Shown here: one piece after another, positions 17,393-25,746 of the stretch
Layout of the letters: every line of letters begins with the position of its first letter
Position numbering within the stretch: the stretch's first letter is position 1
NCBI GenBank assembly: GCA_046541575.1
Contig: JBKHDA010000003.1
Span: 1 to 64,000 of the forward strand
DNA length: 64,000 bases
Reading direction: 5' to 3'
Origin: Halanaerobium sp046541575
GTDB taxonomy: Bacteria; Bacillota; Halanaerobiia; Halanaerobiales; Halanaerobiaceae
Notes under the pieces: generated by a model
The model's input: the letters and a program-made list of their open reading frames with translations, nothing else
Database searches by the model: none
What the model was told of the DNA's origin: nothing
Program-made: the position numbers and the translations under genes

Positions 17393-19162
17393 ATGGAAAA
17401 TGGAAAAAAGAAAATTTTGTTTGTAGCTTCAGAGGCGGACCCATTTATAAAAACTGGTGGATTGGCTGATGTTGCTGGTTCTTTACCACAGGCGTTAAGA
17501 GAGGAAGGTCACGATGTTCGGCTGGTGATTCCACAGTACAGACAGATTCCACAAAAATATACGGCTAGAATGGAATCAGTCTGTCATTTTAGAACAAAGC
17601 TGGCCTGGAGGGATACATATTTAGGCGTCAATAGACTGGAGGAAGACGGAGTTCCAGTTTATTTTATAGATAACAAATATTATTTTGATCGTGATTCAAT
17701 TTATGAAAATGAAGATAAACATGAACAGTTTGCATTTTTCTCACAGGCTGTTTTAGATATGCTGCCGGTAATTGGCTTTAAGCCGGATATTATTCATGCA
17801 AATGACTGGCAGACAGGTCCACTACCTCTGCTTTTTGCAGATCGCTATCGTCAGCAGAGTTATTATCAGGATATTAAAACAGTATTTACAATTCATAATC
17901 TTCGCTATCAGGGACAGTTTGCAGGGCATTCATCCGGAGATGTTTTAGGTGTGGCCCCACATCACTGGGAAAGTGGAAATATCAGGCATAACGGGCTGCT
18001 TAATTATATGAAATCAGGAATTATGTATGCTGATCATATAACAACAGTCAGTGAAAGCTATGCTAATGAAATTCAGACTTCATACTTTGGTGAGGGTCTG
18101 GATTATGCTTTAAGAATGCGCGGTGATGATTTAAGTGGTATTTTAAACGGAATCAGCTATGATAAATTTGACCCTGAGACAAATGAAAATCTGGCTGTTC
18201 GTTTTTCAAAAGGAGAAATTGATAAAAAATTAGCCAATAAAGTTCATATTCAGCAGAAACTGGGTCTGGAAGTTAATGGAGATAAGCCTTTAATTGGCTT
18301 TATTTCGAGGTTGGTTGAGCAGAAAGGTTTAGATCTGGTTAAGGCTGTATTTGATGAAATAATGGCAACTGGAGCTCAGTTTTTAATTCTGGGTACAGGT
18401 CAGAGAGAATACGAAGAATTCTTTAAAGCAAAACAGCATGAATATCCGGATAATCTTTCAGTTAATATTAAATATGATGCTCAGCTGGCAGATCAGATTT
18501 ATGCAGGAAGTGACATGTTTTTGATGCCTTCCCGTTTTGAACCCTGTGGTTTAAGTCAGCTAATTAGTTTTCGCTATGGAACTATTCCGGTTGTTAGAGA
18601 AACCGGGGGCTTAAATGATACTGTTGTACCTTACAATGAAGAAACTGGTGAAGGTACAGGCTTTGGCTTCAGCAACTATAATGCACATGATATGCTGCAT
18701 ACTATAGAAAGAGCAGTTTCCTTTTATGATCAGAAGGGTATCTGGAATAAGCTTGTTAATAGAGTCATGAATCTTGATTACAGCTGGCTTAATTCAGCTA
18801 AAAAATATACAGAGCTCTATAATAAATTAACCGGTGATCAGAGGCAGGAGCTGCTGCAGAAAGGCGATGATTCAGTAGTCAACATTAAAGTTTATACACC
18901 TCAAAATGATGGGAGTTCTGCTTCAGAAAAGGTTGAAAAGCAGGATGAAAAAGCTGAGAAAAAAGAAGCTAACTTAGTAAACATAAATAATGCTTCAGCT
19001 GCAGAATTTTCAGATCTTCCCGGTATAGGTAATGCCTATGCAGAAAGAATAGTAGCTTATCGAGATAAAAATGGTGAATTCAAGAAAAAGTCAGAGCTGA
19101 CAAAGGTTAAAGGGATTGGTAAAAAGAAATATCAAAAAATATCTCATTTGTTAACTATCTAA
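17393..19162 (+). CDS. glgA: Glycogen synthase (GT5) with a C-terminal ComEA-type helix-hairpin-helix domain
   Basis: Elongates alpha-1,4-glucan from ADP-glucose. Residues 1-485 form the usual GT5 synthase: the ADP-glucose-binding KTGGLADVAGSLPQAL near residue 15, HANDWQTG, TIHNLRYQG, and in the C-terminal lobe SRLVEQKGLD and MPSRFEPCGLSQL. After a charged linker (about 495-525, Ser/Glu/Lys-rich) there is a roughly 60-residue tail with NINNASAAEFSDLPGIGNAYA and the second hairpin KVKGIGKKKYQKI, the repeated Pxx/xxGIG form of the ComEA DNA-binding HhH fold. Ordinary bacterial GlgA ends near 480 residues, so the tail is additional. ATG 17393 follows AGGAGGTGGCTCC; the frame upstream of it is open but has no site. 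Divergent from glgB. Confidence 0.92.
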   Translation: MENGKKKILFVASEADPFIKTGGLADVAGSLPQALREEGHDVRLVIPQYRQIPQKYTARMESVCHFRTKLAWRDTYLGVNRLEEDGVPVYFIDNKYYFDRDSIYENEDKHEQFAFFSQAVLDMLPVIGFKPDIIHANDWQTGPLPLLFADRYRQQSYYQDIKTVFTIHNLRYQGQFAGHSSGDVLGVAPHHWESGNIRHNGLLNYMKSGIMYADHITTVSESYANEIQTSYFGEGLDYALRMRGDDLSGILNGISYDKFDPETNENLAVRFSKGEIDKKLANKVHIQQKLGLEVNGDKPLIGFISRLVEQKGLDLVKAVFDEIMATGAQFLILGTGQREYEEFFKAKQHEYPDNLSVNIKYDAQLADQIYAGSDMFLMPSRFEPCGLSQLISFRYGTIPVVRETGGLNDTVVPYNEETGEGTGFGFSNYNAHDMLHTIERAVSFYDQKGIWNKLVNRVMNLDYSWLNSAKKYTELYNKLTGDQRQELLQKGDDSVVNIKVYTPQNDGSSASEKVEKQDEKAEKKEANLVNINNASAAEFSDLPGIGNAYAERIVAYRDKNGEFKKKSELTKVKGIGKKKYQKISHLLTI

Positions 19163-19189
19163 TTAATTATCAAATAGAATAGAAGAATA

Positions 19190-19214
19190 GGCCGTCTTAA
19201 ATGGCGGTCTTTTT
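19190..19214 (+). terminator. Terminator after glgA
   Basis: GGCCGTC pairs with GGCGGTC (two G-T pairs) across a 6-nt loop and is followed by five T. Confidence 0.75.
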
Positions 19215-19359
19215 CTCGTTAAAATTTGATAAAAGTATCACAATACAATAGAAAACAATATTTTGTTTGCTTATAGCTTTTATATTAAATATAATAGAGG
19301 TACAGAAAACTTAAATAATAAATTTAAAAAACGTATTAATAATAGCTGGAGGTTAAATA

Positions 19360-20583
19360 ATGAAAATAGGAGTTGTTTCTATTGTATCAGAGATTCAAGC
19401 TGAAGAAAGAATTGATAAAACTTTAGAAGATAAGTATCAGGTTTTAGAAGAAAATTTTGAACTGGAAGAAATTGAGGCTGATGAGATTCCATATACTGAT
19501 TTTAGTAATTATGATCTAACAATTAATTTTATCAAATCAGGTGGCTCGGAAAGTATTTTTGCAGAGAATGTTCAGTATCTGCCGCAGCCTGTATATCTTC
19601 TGGCAACGGATCTTCATAATTCCCTACCTGCTGCTTTAGAAATTTTAAGTTTTTTAAATGCAGAAGGTTTAAGTGGAAAAATATTGCATGGAGAAATAGA
19701 AGAACTGGCGGCCGAAATAAGAGAACTGGCAGCTTATAAGAAGGTTAGAGACAGTATTGCTGCAGCAAGGCTTGGAGTTATCGGTAAACCTTCTGACTGG
19801 TTAATCGGCAGTCAGGTTGATTATGAGCATGCATCACACCACTGGGGAACTGAATTTGTGGATATTGAACTGGATGAGATCTATCGGGCTTTGGAGAAAG
19901 TTGATTCGGCTAAAGCGAAAAGAATTGCTGCTGATTTTTTAGAAAATGCAGCAGCAATTGTAGAAAGTAATAAAGCCGATCTGGTTGAGGCTTCTAAAAT
20001 TTATCTGGCATTAAAAGAGGTAATTACTGATAAAGATTTAGATGCGCTGACAATCCGCTGTTTTGATATTGTAATGGAGCTTAATACTACCGGCTGTCTG
20101 GCGCTGGCACTGCTCAATAATGAAGGCCTGGTTTCAGGTTGTGAGGGAGATATTCCTGCAGCCTTTACCATGTTTTTAGCCCATCAGCTGACGGGTGAGA
20201 TGCCTTTTATGGCAAATCCGGCAGCTATTGATAAAAACAAAGATGAGATTTTATTTGCGCACTGCACTGTAGCTACAGATATCAGCAGTGATTATATCAT
20301 CCGGTCTCATTTTGAAACAGGTATTGGTGTTGGTATTCAGGGAATTTTAGAAAAAGGACCGGTTACAGTATTTAAAATAGGTGGTGCCGGTCTGGAGCAG
20401 TATTTTGTAGCTGAGGGTGAAATTATAGAAAATATGGATTCTCCCAATGCCTGCAGAACTCAGCTTAAAATATCTTTACCCCAGAGTTCAGATTATTTCT
20501 TAAATGATGCTATTGGTAATCATCATCTGATTATACCGGGGTATCATGCAGATAAAATCAATGAATTTCTGGGTATGGAATAA
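19360..20583 (+). CDS. L-fucose/L-arabinose isomerase-like protein
   Basis: A 407-residue protein resembling the FucI/AraA-like sugar-isomerase superfamily (COG2407 type). Visible family features are the C-terminal stretch with NNEGLVSGCEGDIPAAFTMF, the following MANP, a histidine-containing FAHCTVATD, and HFETGIGVGIQG. Isomerase activity and substrate cannot be read from the sequence; many relatives act in other sugar or sulfosugar pathways. It lies 24 bp upstream of an SMS-type Fe-S assembly pair with no terminator between, so the three may form an operon, an odd pairing. TTGCTT (19267-19272) and TATAAT (19290-19295) with 17-bp spacing form a possible promoter. ATG with GGAGG upstream. Confidence 0.7.
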   Translation: MKIGVVSIVSEIQAEERIDKTLEDKYQVLEENFELEEIEADEIPYTDFSNYDLTINFIKSGGSESIFAENVQYLPQPVYLLATDLHNSLPAALEILSFLNAEGLSGKILHGEIEELAAEIRELAAYKKVRDSIAAARLGVIGKPSDWLIGSQVDYEHASHHWGTEFVDIELDEIYRALEKVDSAKAKRIAADFLENAAAIVESNKADLVEASKIYLALKEVITDKDLDALTIRCFDIVMELNTTGCLALALLNNEGLVSGCEGDIPAAFTMFLAHQLTGEMPFMANPAAIDKNKDEILFAHCTVATDISSDYIIRSHFETGIGVGIQGILEKGPVTVFKIGGAGLEQYFVAEGEIIENMDSPNACRTQLKISLPQSSDYFLNDAIGNHHLIIPGYHADKINEFLGME

Positions 20584-20607
20584 AATCAAATTTACAGGAG
20601 GAATATA

Positions 20608-21357
20608 ATGTCAAAATTATTAGAAGTTAAAGATCTTCATCTTAAAATTGAAGATGCTGAGATTTTAAAGGGAATGGAATTTTCTCTAGAAAAAGGAGAA
20701 GTGTTTGCTTTAATTGGGCCTAATGGCTGTGGAAAGTCAACCTTAGCCTATACTTTGATGGGAATTAATAATTATCATCCCCAGCAGGGAGAAATGATTT
20801 TTAAAGGTGAAAAGATCAATGATCTGGCAATTAATGAGAGAGCCAAAAAAGGAATTACCCTGGCCTGGCAGGAGCCGGCCCGCTATCAGGGGGTAACTGT
20901 TAGAGAATTTCTATCACTGGGACTTAAGCATAAAAATGAAGAAGTTACTGAAGAAAAACTAAGAGATGCTTTAAATAAGGTTGCAATAAATCCAGTTAAG
21001 TATTTGGACCGTTTTGTGGATAAAAGATTGAGCGGTGGAGAAAGAAAAAGAATTGAGCTTGCTTCCTTAATCTTAATGCATCCGGAACTTATTATTTTAG
21101 ATGAACCTGATTCCGGGGTGGATGTTGTTGCGCTCAATAATATTGCTGATATGATCAACTATTTTAAAGACTCAGGCAGCGGAATTTTATTAATTACTCA
21201 CTCGGAAGAAATGCTGGAATATGTTGATAAAGCTGCCCTAATCTGTGAAGGAGAGATTATCCGTCATGGTAACCCAGAAGATATTAGTGAATATTTTAAA
21301 TCTTTCTGTGGACCATGTGTTAAGGAAGAAGAATGTGAAACGGAGGTGGCCAGTTAA
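20608..21357 (+). CDS. sufC: SufC/SmsC-type Fe-S cluster assembly ABC ATPase
   Basis: Soluble ABC ATPase that drives the SufB scaffold during Fe-S cluster assembly. 249 residues: Walker A GPNGCGKSTL (about residue 38), the Suf-specific AWQEPARYQGVTVREFL at the Q-loop, signature LSGGERKRIELA, Walker B LIILDEPDSGVD and switch ITHSEE. The C-terminus carries a Cys-rich tail, FCGPCVKEEECE, beyond the usual SufC end. It overlaps the next gene by 1 nt (TAATG), showing tight coupling. A lone SufC-SufB pair without SufS or SufU is the minimal SMS arrangement known in archaea and anaerobes. Confidence 0.9.
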   Translation: MSKLLEVKDLHLKIEDAEILKGMEFSLEKGEVFALIGPNGCGKSTLAYTLMGINNYHPQQGEMIFKGEKINDLAINERAKKGITLAWQEPARYQGVTVREFLSLGLKHKNEEVTEEKLRDALNKVAINPVKYLDRFVDKRLSGGERKRIELASLILMHPELIILDEPDSGVDVVALNNIADMINYFKDSGSGILLITHSEEMLEYVDKAALICEGEIIRHGNPEDISEYFKSFCGPCVKEEECETEVAS

Positions 21358-22295
21358 TGAATGATTATAAAATGATGGTCGATGCCTATAAAGATGCCGG
21401 TGGAGATGATATTTTTTCTGACAGTGAAGTAGCACATGTTGTGCTCGAAAGAGATAAAATACTGGGGATGCATGCTGTTGAAGGGCTGGAAGTTGAAGCT
21501 GATAAAGTTGAAGCCAATAAAGTAAAGGTGAAAGTTACTGTTAGAGAAGGTTATAAGATTAAAAACCCGGTCCATATGTGTTTTGGAGTTTTACCAAAGG
21601 AAGGTAAACAGATCATAGATATGAATGTTGATATCCAGAAAGATGCCCATTTAGAAGTCAGAGCTGACTGTGTTTTTCCAAATGCGGTTAAGGTCCAGCA
21701 TATTATGGATGCAGTAATCAACATTGGAGAAGGAGGCAGTTATATTTATAAGGAACACCACTTCCACGGGGACAATGGTGGGGTTGAAGTATTTGCCAAA
21801 TCAGATATTAATGTTGAGCCTCATGGAAAATTAGTGACAAAATTTGATCTGCTTAAAGGCAGAGTTGGGAAAATAGATTTTGATTATGAGGCAGAGATTG
21901 CAGAGCACGGAACTGTAGAAATGCTGGCCCGGATCAGTGGGCAAAAGGATGATCAGGTTAAAATTAGAGAAGCAGCACACCTAAATGGGAAGGCAGCTCG
22001 TGGAATTTTAGATTCCAAAATCGCCTTAAAAGATCAGGCAGAAGCAGAAATTTATAATGAACTGACAGCAGATTCAGCAGATGCTATGGGCCATGTTGAC
22101 TGTACAGAAATCATTAAAGATCAGGCCATAGCCAGGGCAATTCCAATTGTAGATGTACGACATCCAGGGGCAAAGGTAACTCATGAGGCAGCAATTGGTA
22201 GTGTGGACAGCACCCAGCTGCAGACACTGATGGCCCGCGGATTGGATGAGGAAGAAGCTTCAGAGGTAATTATTCAGGGTTTATTGAACGATTAA
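21357..22295 (+). CDS. sufB: SufB/SufD-family (SmsB-type) Fe-S scaffold protein
   Basis: Scaffold partner of the ATPase encoded just upstream. The 312-residue protein is much shorter than SufB of the full SUF system (~465) and agrees with the minimal SmsB type. Family features: the beta-helix core (INIGEGGSYIYKEHHFHGDNGG), the C-terminal region GKAARGILDSKIALKDQA, ADAMGHVDCTEIIKDQA, and VTHEAAIGSVDSTQLQTLMARGLDEEEA, which contains the conserved Glu/His cluster and the RGL..EEA motif. It overlaps sufC by 1 nt. A long palindrome (22302-22394) follows and separates it from an ABC importer. Confidence 0.88.
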   Translation: MNDYKMMVDAYKDAGGDDIFSDSEVAHVVLERDKILGMHAVEGLEVEADKVEANKVKVKVTVREGYKIKNPVHMCFGVLPKEGKQIIDMNVDIQKDAHLEVRADCVFPNAVKVQHIMDAVINIGEGGSYIYKEHHFHGDNGGVEVFAKSDINVEPHGKLVTKFDLLKGRVGKIDFDYEAEIAEHGTVEMLARISGQKDDQVKIREAAHLNGKAARGILDSKIALKDQAEAEIYNELTADSADAMGHVDCTEIIKDQAIARAIPIVDVRHPGAKVTHEAAIGSVDSTQLQTLMARGLDEEEASEVIIQGLLND

Positions 22296-22301
22296 TGTGT
22301 A

Positions 22302-22394
22302 CTTACCGTTTGCGAGACCATTTTTTACCAATTGTTATATTTTTAAATCTAATCATTTAAATTTTTGGATAAAATTGGGTCGGCAAACGGTAGG
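22302..22394. repeat. 93-bp near-complete palindrome between sufB and an ABC importer
   Basis: The outer arms CTTACCGTTTGC (22302-22313) and GCAAACGGTAGG (22383-22394) pair at 11 of 12 positions. GACC/GGTC and ATTTTTTACC/GGATAAAAT continue the stem, and the centre TTTAAAT..ATTTAAA is also self-complementary. The right arm ends 21 nt before the start codon of the importer's binding protein. It matches no riboswitch class I know and could be an attenuator, a structured RNA or a decayed palindromic element. Confidence 0.7.
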
Positions 22395-22415
22395 TGAAAA
22401 AGGGAGGAATGATTT

Positions 22416-23366
22416 ATGTTAAAGAAAAAGAGATTATTAACATCTATTCTGATTTTAAGTTTTGTTTTTATGGCTGTTTTACCGGCTGCAGCAAAAGAAA
22501 TAAATGTTCAGGCTCCAACTGTACCGGCAGCACTGCCATTTTTATGGATGCAGGAAGAGGCAGAACTGCCGGCTGCAGTAGATTTAAATATTAATTTGTC
22601 ATCTGATCACCAGCGAGGAATTTCTCTGCTGGCTCAAAATGATATTGATTTTTTAGTAACAGGAAGCAATGTAGGTGCCAATGCTTATAATCGTGATGTT
22701 AATCTCAAAATGCTAAACGTTAACACCTGGGGAATTGATTATCTGCTGACAAATGGTTTTAAAGCAGAGAGCTGGCAGGATTTGAAAGGAAAAGATCTGG
22801 CTATTCCTCTCCAGGGTGGACCACTTGACTTTCTGGTCCGCTATTTAGCTGAAAAAAATGGACTTGATCCAGAAGAAGATTTAAATTTAGTCTATAGAGC
22901 CTTACCTGGCGGATCTCAATTATTTATGGCCGGTGATTTGGATGCAATAATTCTGCCGGAACCGCTGGTAACTGTCAGTCTGGCCAATGGCGAAAATGCA
23001 GAATTGTCAATGGATATTCAAAAAGAATGGGCAAAAATTCACGGTGATCAGCGAATTCCTTTTGTAGCACTTTTTGCTAATGGCGATTTTGCTGAAGAAA
23101 ACCCACAGTTTACAGAGATCATTGATGGTTATTATAAGCGTGGAGTTGACTGGGTTAATAATAATCAGGAGAAAGCAGCCGAACTGGCATCAAAACATTT
23201 TGACATGCCTGCTCCTGTTTTAAAGCAGTCACTGAGCAGAGTGAATTTAAATGTTTATTCTGATGCAGAAAGCCGTGAATTAACAGAGCTTTATTTTGGA
23301 GAGATATTAGAAATGTATCCAGATTTATTAGGTGGAAGCTTACCCGATGAAGAATTTTATTACTAA
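22416..23366 (+). CDS. NitT/TauT-type ABC importer, substrate-binding protein
   Basis: 316 residues with a signal peptide (positively charged start, hydrophobic ILILSFVFMAVL, AAA cleavage region near residue 26), so exported and acting outside the membrane. The mature part fits the type II binding fold used for nitrate, sulfonates and thiamine precursors (SsuA/THI5-like): ISLLAQNDIDFLVTG, DLKGKDLAIPLQGGPLDFLVRYL, GDLDAIILPEPLVT. The substrate is unknown. It heads a three-gene importer in overlapping order with a permease and an ATPase; a 93-bp palindrome lies immediately upstream. ATG with GGAGG 8 nt away. Confidence 0.85.
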   Translation: MLKKKRLLTSILILSFVFMAVLPAAAKEINVQAPTVPAALPFLWMQEEAELPAAVDLNINLSSDHQRGISLLAQNDIDFLVTGSNVGANAYNRDVNLKMLNVNTWGIDYLLTNGFKAESWQDLKGKDLAIPLQGGPLDFLVRYLAEKNGLDPEEDLNLVYRALPGGSQLFMAGDLDAIILPEPLVTVSLANGENAELSMDIQKEWAKIHGDQRIPFVALFANGDFAEENPQFTEIIDGYYKRGVDWVNNNQEKAAELASKHFDMPAPVLKQSLSRVNLNVYSDAESRELTELYFGEILEMYPDLLGGSLPDEEFYY

Positions 23367-24099
23367 ACCATTCTGGATTTTAATAATTATACTTTTTCTA
23401 ATCTGGGAGTGGGGTGCGGCCGGACTCAACAGCCTCATTCTGCCCTCGGTTGGGGAAAGTTATCAGGCTTTAAAAGAAATTACAGCATCGGGTATTTTAG
23501 TTGAAAGTTTTCTGATTACTTTAAGGAGAACTTTAATCGCTTACGGAATGGCTGTGCTGGCAGGAATAATTCTGGCTCTTCTGCTCCACCGTTTTCAGCT
23601 GCTGCAGCGGACATTTCGTCCTTTAATTACAATTATTCAGGCTACACCACCAGTTGTCTGGGTTTCCCTGGCAGTTGTCTGGTTTGGAGTGGCTGATGAT
23701 TTGACACCAATTTTTCTGATTTTTATTGTTTCCCTGCCCGTGATTTTTGTCAATATATTTCAGGGCCTGGAAGAAATGAATACTGATTTAATCGAAATGG
23801 CTGAAGCTTACTCTACTACCCGCTTTAGAATTCTTAAGGAAATCTATCTGCCATCACTACTGCCTGCCTTAGTATCTGCTTTAAGTATAGCTTTTGCCTT
23901 TGCCTGGAAATCATCAGTTTTTGCAGAATTTATCGCTTCTTCAAGTGGAATTGGCTATCAGCTCAGTCGGGCAAATTCTATGATGGCAACAGACCGCCTT
24001 TTTGCCTGGACAGTAGTTTTAATTTTATTTATGTTATTTGTGGAATATTATCTTTTAGAGAAATTAAAAGAGCATGTCAGCAGGTGGAAAAATGACTGA
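23347..24099 (+). CDS. NitT/TauT-type ABC importer, permease
   Basis: About 250 residues with six hydrophobic segments. The cytoplasmic coupling motif EMAEAYSTTRFRILKEIYLPSLLPAL is the EAA loop of the SsuC/TauC permease family. The frame opens upstream, but ATG 23347 is preferred; it overlaps the binding-protein gene by 20 nt. Part of the importer of unknown substrate. Confidence 0.88.
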   Translation: MKNFITKPFWILIIILFLIWEWGAAGLNSLILPSVGESYQALKEITASGILVESFLITLRRTLIAYGMAVLAGIILALLLHRFQLLQRTFRPLITIIQATPPVVWVSLAVVWFGVADDLTPIFLIFIVSLPVIFVNIFQGLEEMNTDLIEMAEAYSTTRFRILKEIYLPSLLPALVSALSIAFAFAWKSSVFAEFIASSSGIGYQLSRANSMMATDRLFAWTVVLILFMLFVEYYLLEKLKEHVSRWKND

Positions 24100-24862
24100 A
24101 ATCAAAAAAATATTAGAACTTAAAAATATCAATAAATCCTTTCAGGGTTTAAAGGTGCTGCAGAACTTAAATCTGGAAATCAAAAAAGGTGAAATATGCT
24201 GTCTGCTGGGCCCTTCTGGCAGTGGAAAGACAACACTTTTCAGAATAGCTTCCGGTCTGGCAGCAGCAGATTCAGGACAGATAATTAAAAAGAAGGATCT
24301 CCGTTTTGCTTATGTTTTTCAATCCCCCAGACTTCTGCCCTGGAAAACAGCTGAGGAAAATTTGATTTTTGTTCAGAAAAACTACGGTCTGGAAAAAGAA
24401 GCTGAGCTCAGGGATTTACTTTTTAAATTATCAGGGCTGGCCCAGTTTAAAAATGCTTATCCACATGAGCTTTCAGGTGGGATGCAGCAGCGCCTGGAGT
24501 TGATTAGAGCTTTTGCAGTAAGACCTGATCTTGTCTTTTTAGATGAACCTTTTAAGTCACTGGATATGAAGACAAGAGTTAATTTAAGAAAATTAATCAG
24601 TTTAATTCAGGCAGAAAGTGGAATCACAATTTTTCTAATTACCCATGATCCGGAAGAGGCATTACTGCTTGCCGATAGAATTTATATTCTGGCCGCGGAA
24701 GTTAAGGGTATAAAAAAGGAAATAAAAATAGAACAGGCAAGAGATAATAGAAAAATTGCTGATCCAGAACTTTATCAGGAGCTGGAAAATATTATGGCTA
24801 TCTTTACTGATTTAGTTTCAGATTTAGAATATGCTGCTGAAGATATTAAAAATTTATTTTAA
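24092..24862 (+). CDS. NitT/TauT-type ABC importer, ATPase
   Basis: About 256 residues. Walker A GPSGSGKTTLF, Q-loop FQSPRLLPWKTAEENL, signature ELSGGMQQRLELIRAFA, Walker B LVFLDEPFKSLD and switch LITHDPEEA, the classic SsuB/TauB ATPase. The annotated start is ATG 24092, with AGGTGG 4 nt upstream, overlapping the permease gene by 8 nt. It ends the importer operon. Confidence 0.9.
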   Translation: MTEIKKILELKNINKSFQGLKVLQNLNLEIKKGEICCLLGPSGSGKTTLFRIASGLAAADSGQIIKKKDLRFAYVFQSPRLLPWKTAEENLIFVQKNYGLEKEAELRDLLFKLSGLAQFKNAYPHELSGGMQQRLELIRAFAVRPDLVFLDEPFKSLDMKTRVNLRKLISLIQAESGITIFLITHDPEEALLLADRIYILAAEVKGIKKEIKIEQARDNRKIADPELYQELENIMAIFTDLVSDLEYAAEDIKNLF

Positions 24863-24919
24863 ACTTTAGATTTAATTAATTATTAGAATTAACTTATATA
24901 AATAGAAAGGATGGATTTT

Positions 24920-25669
24920 ATGGCGCCAAAAATAGGAATTGCTTTATCCGGGGGAGGAGTTAAAGGTTTTGCTCATTTAGGGGTGCTAAAAGCTTTGGAA
25001 GAAAAGGGGATCGAAGCGGATCTCCTGGCAGGAGTTAGTGCTGGTGCAATAATTGGTTCTTTTATTGCTGCCGGTAAAAAACCTGCAGAAGTTATGGACT
25101 TAATTAATGAAAATGATTTTTTTGATTTTGCCAAATTGACCCTTCCAGATCGGGGAATTTTTACTTTAGATAATATGACAGAAAACTTAGAAAAATCGCT
25201 TGGAGTTAAGACTTTTGAAGAGTTAAAGATACCTTTTTATGTAGGAGCAGCAAATATCGAAAAAGCTAGAATGGAATATTTCAGCAGTGGGGAATTAATT
25301 AAAATTATTCAGGCCTCCTCTTCAATTCCGGTGCTCTTTTCTCCGGTGGAGATTAATGGCGATCTATATGTTGATGGTGGTTTATTTGAAAATCTGCCGG
25401 TTAATCCACTGCTTAATAAATGCGACAAACTGATAGCTGTCAATGTGATGCCTGTAAATTTAGAAGAAAAAATTGAGAGTATTACAGATATTGCAATCCG
25501 AACTTTTCAGCTGAAAACAGCTGCCAATGCAATGGAGCTTAGAGAAAAAGCTGATATTTATATTGAGCCAACCGGAATTGCAAGATATAATATTTTAAAT
25601 ACTAAGTACAGTCAGGAATTATATGAACTTGGCTATAATTACTGTAAAAATTTAGAGATTGAAATTTAA
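24920..25669 (+). CDS. Patatin-like phospholipase (RssA type)
   Basis: Probable lipid acyl hydrolase with a Ser-Asp dyad. The 249-residue protein has the oxyanion loop GGGVKGFAHLGVL, the nucleophile elbow GVSAG near residue 40, the Asp motif DGGLFENLPV near residue 155 and no signal peptide, as in RssA/NTE-like cytoplasmic patatins. ATG 24920 is better placed than ATG 24911, which directly abuts the AAAGG site. It lies upstream of a cyclopropane fatty acid synthase gene, so membrane-lipid turnover is a reasonable but unproven role. Confidence 0.88.
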   Translation: MAPKIGIALSGGGVKGFAHLGVLKALEEKGIEADLLAGVSAGAIIGSFIAAGKKPAEVMDLINENDFFDFAKLTLPDRGIFTLDNMTENLEKSLGVKTFEELKIPFYVGAANIEKARMEYFSSGELIKIIQASSSIPVLFSPVEINGDLYVDGGLFENLPVNPLLNKCDKLIAVNVMPVNLEEKIESITDIAIRTFQLKTAANAMELREKADIYIEPTGIARYNILNTKYSQELYELGYNYCKNLEIEI

Positions 25670-25746
25670 TCCATTTTCAATGTTAATCCAAAAAGGTATT
25701 TGTAAGTAAAAAAGATTCATTAAAATCAAAAATGGGGGTTTTAATA

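Noticed and set aside
22394..22594. Plus-strand open frame overlapping the importer binding-protein start
   Set aside because: Out of frame with a clear signal-peptide protein and with low-complexity Gly/Cys/Ser content; a shadow.
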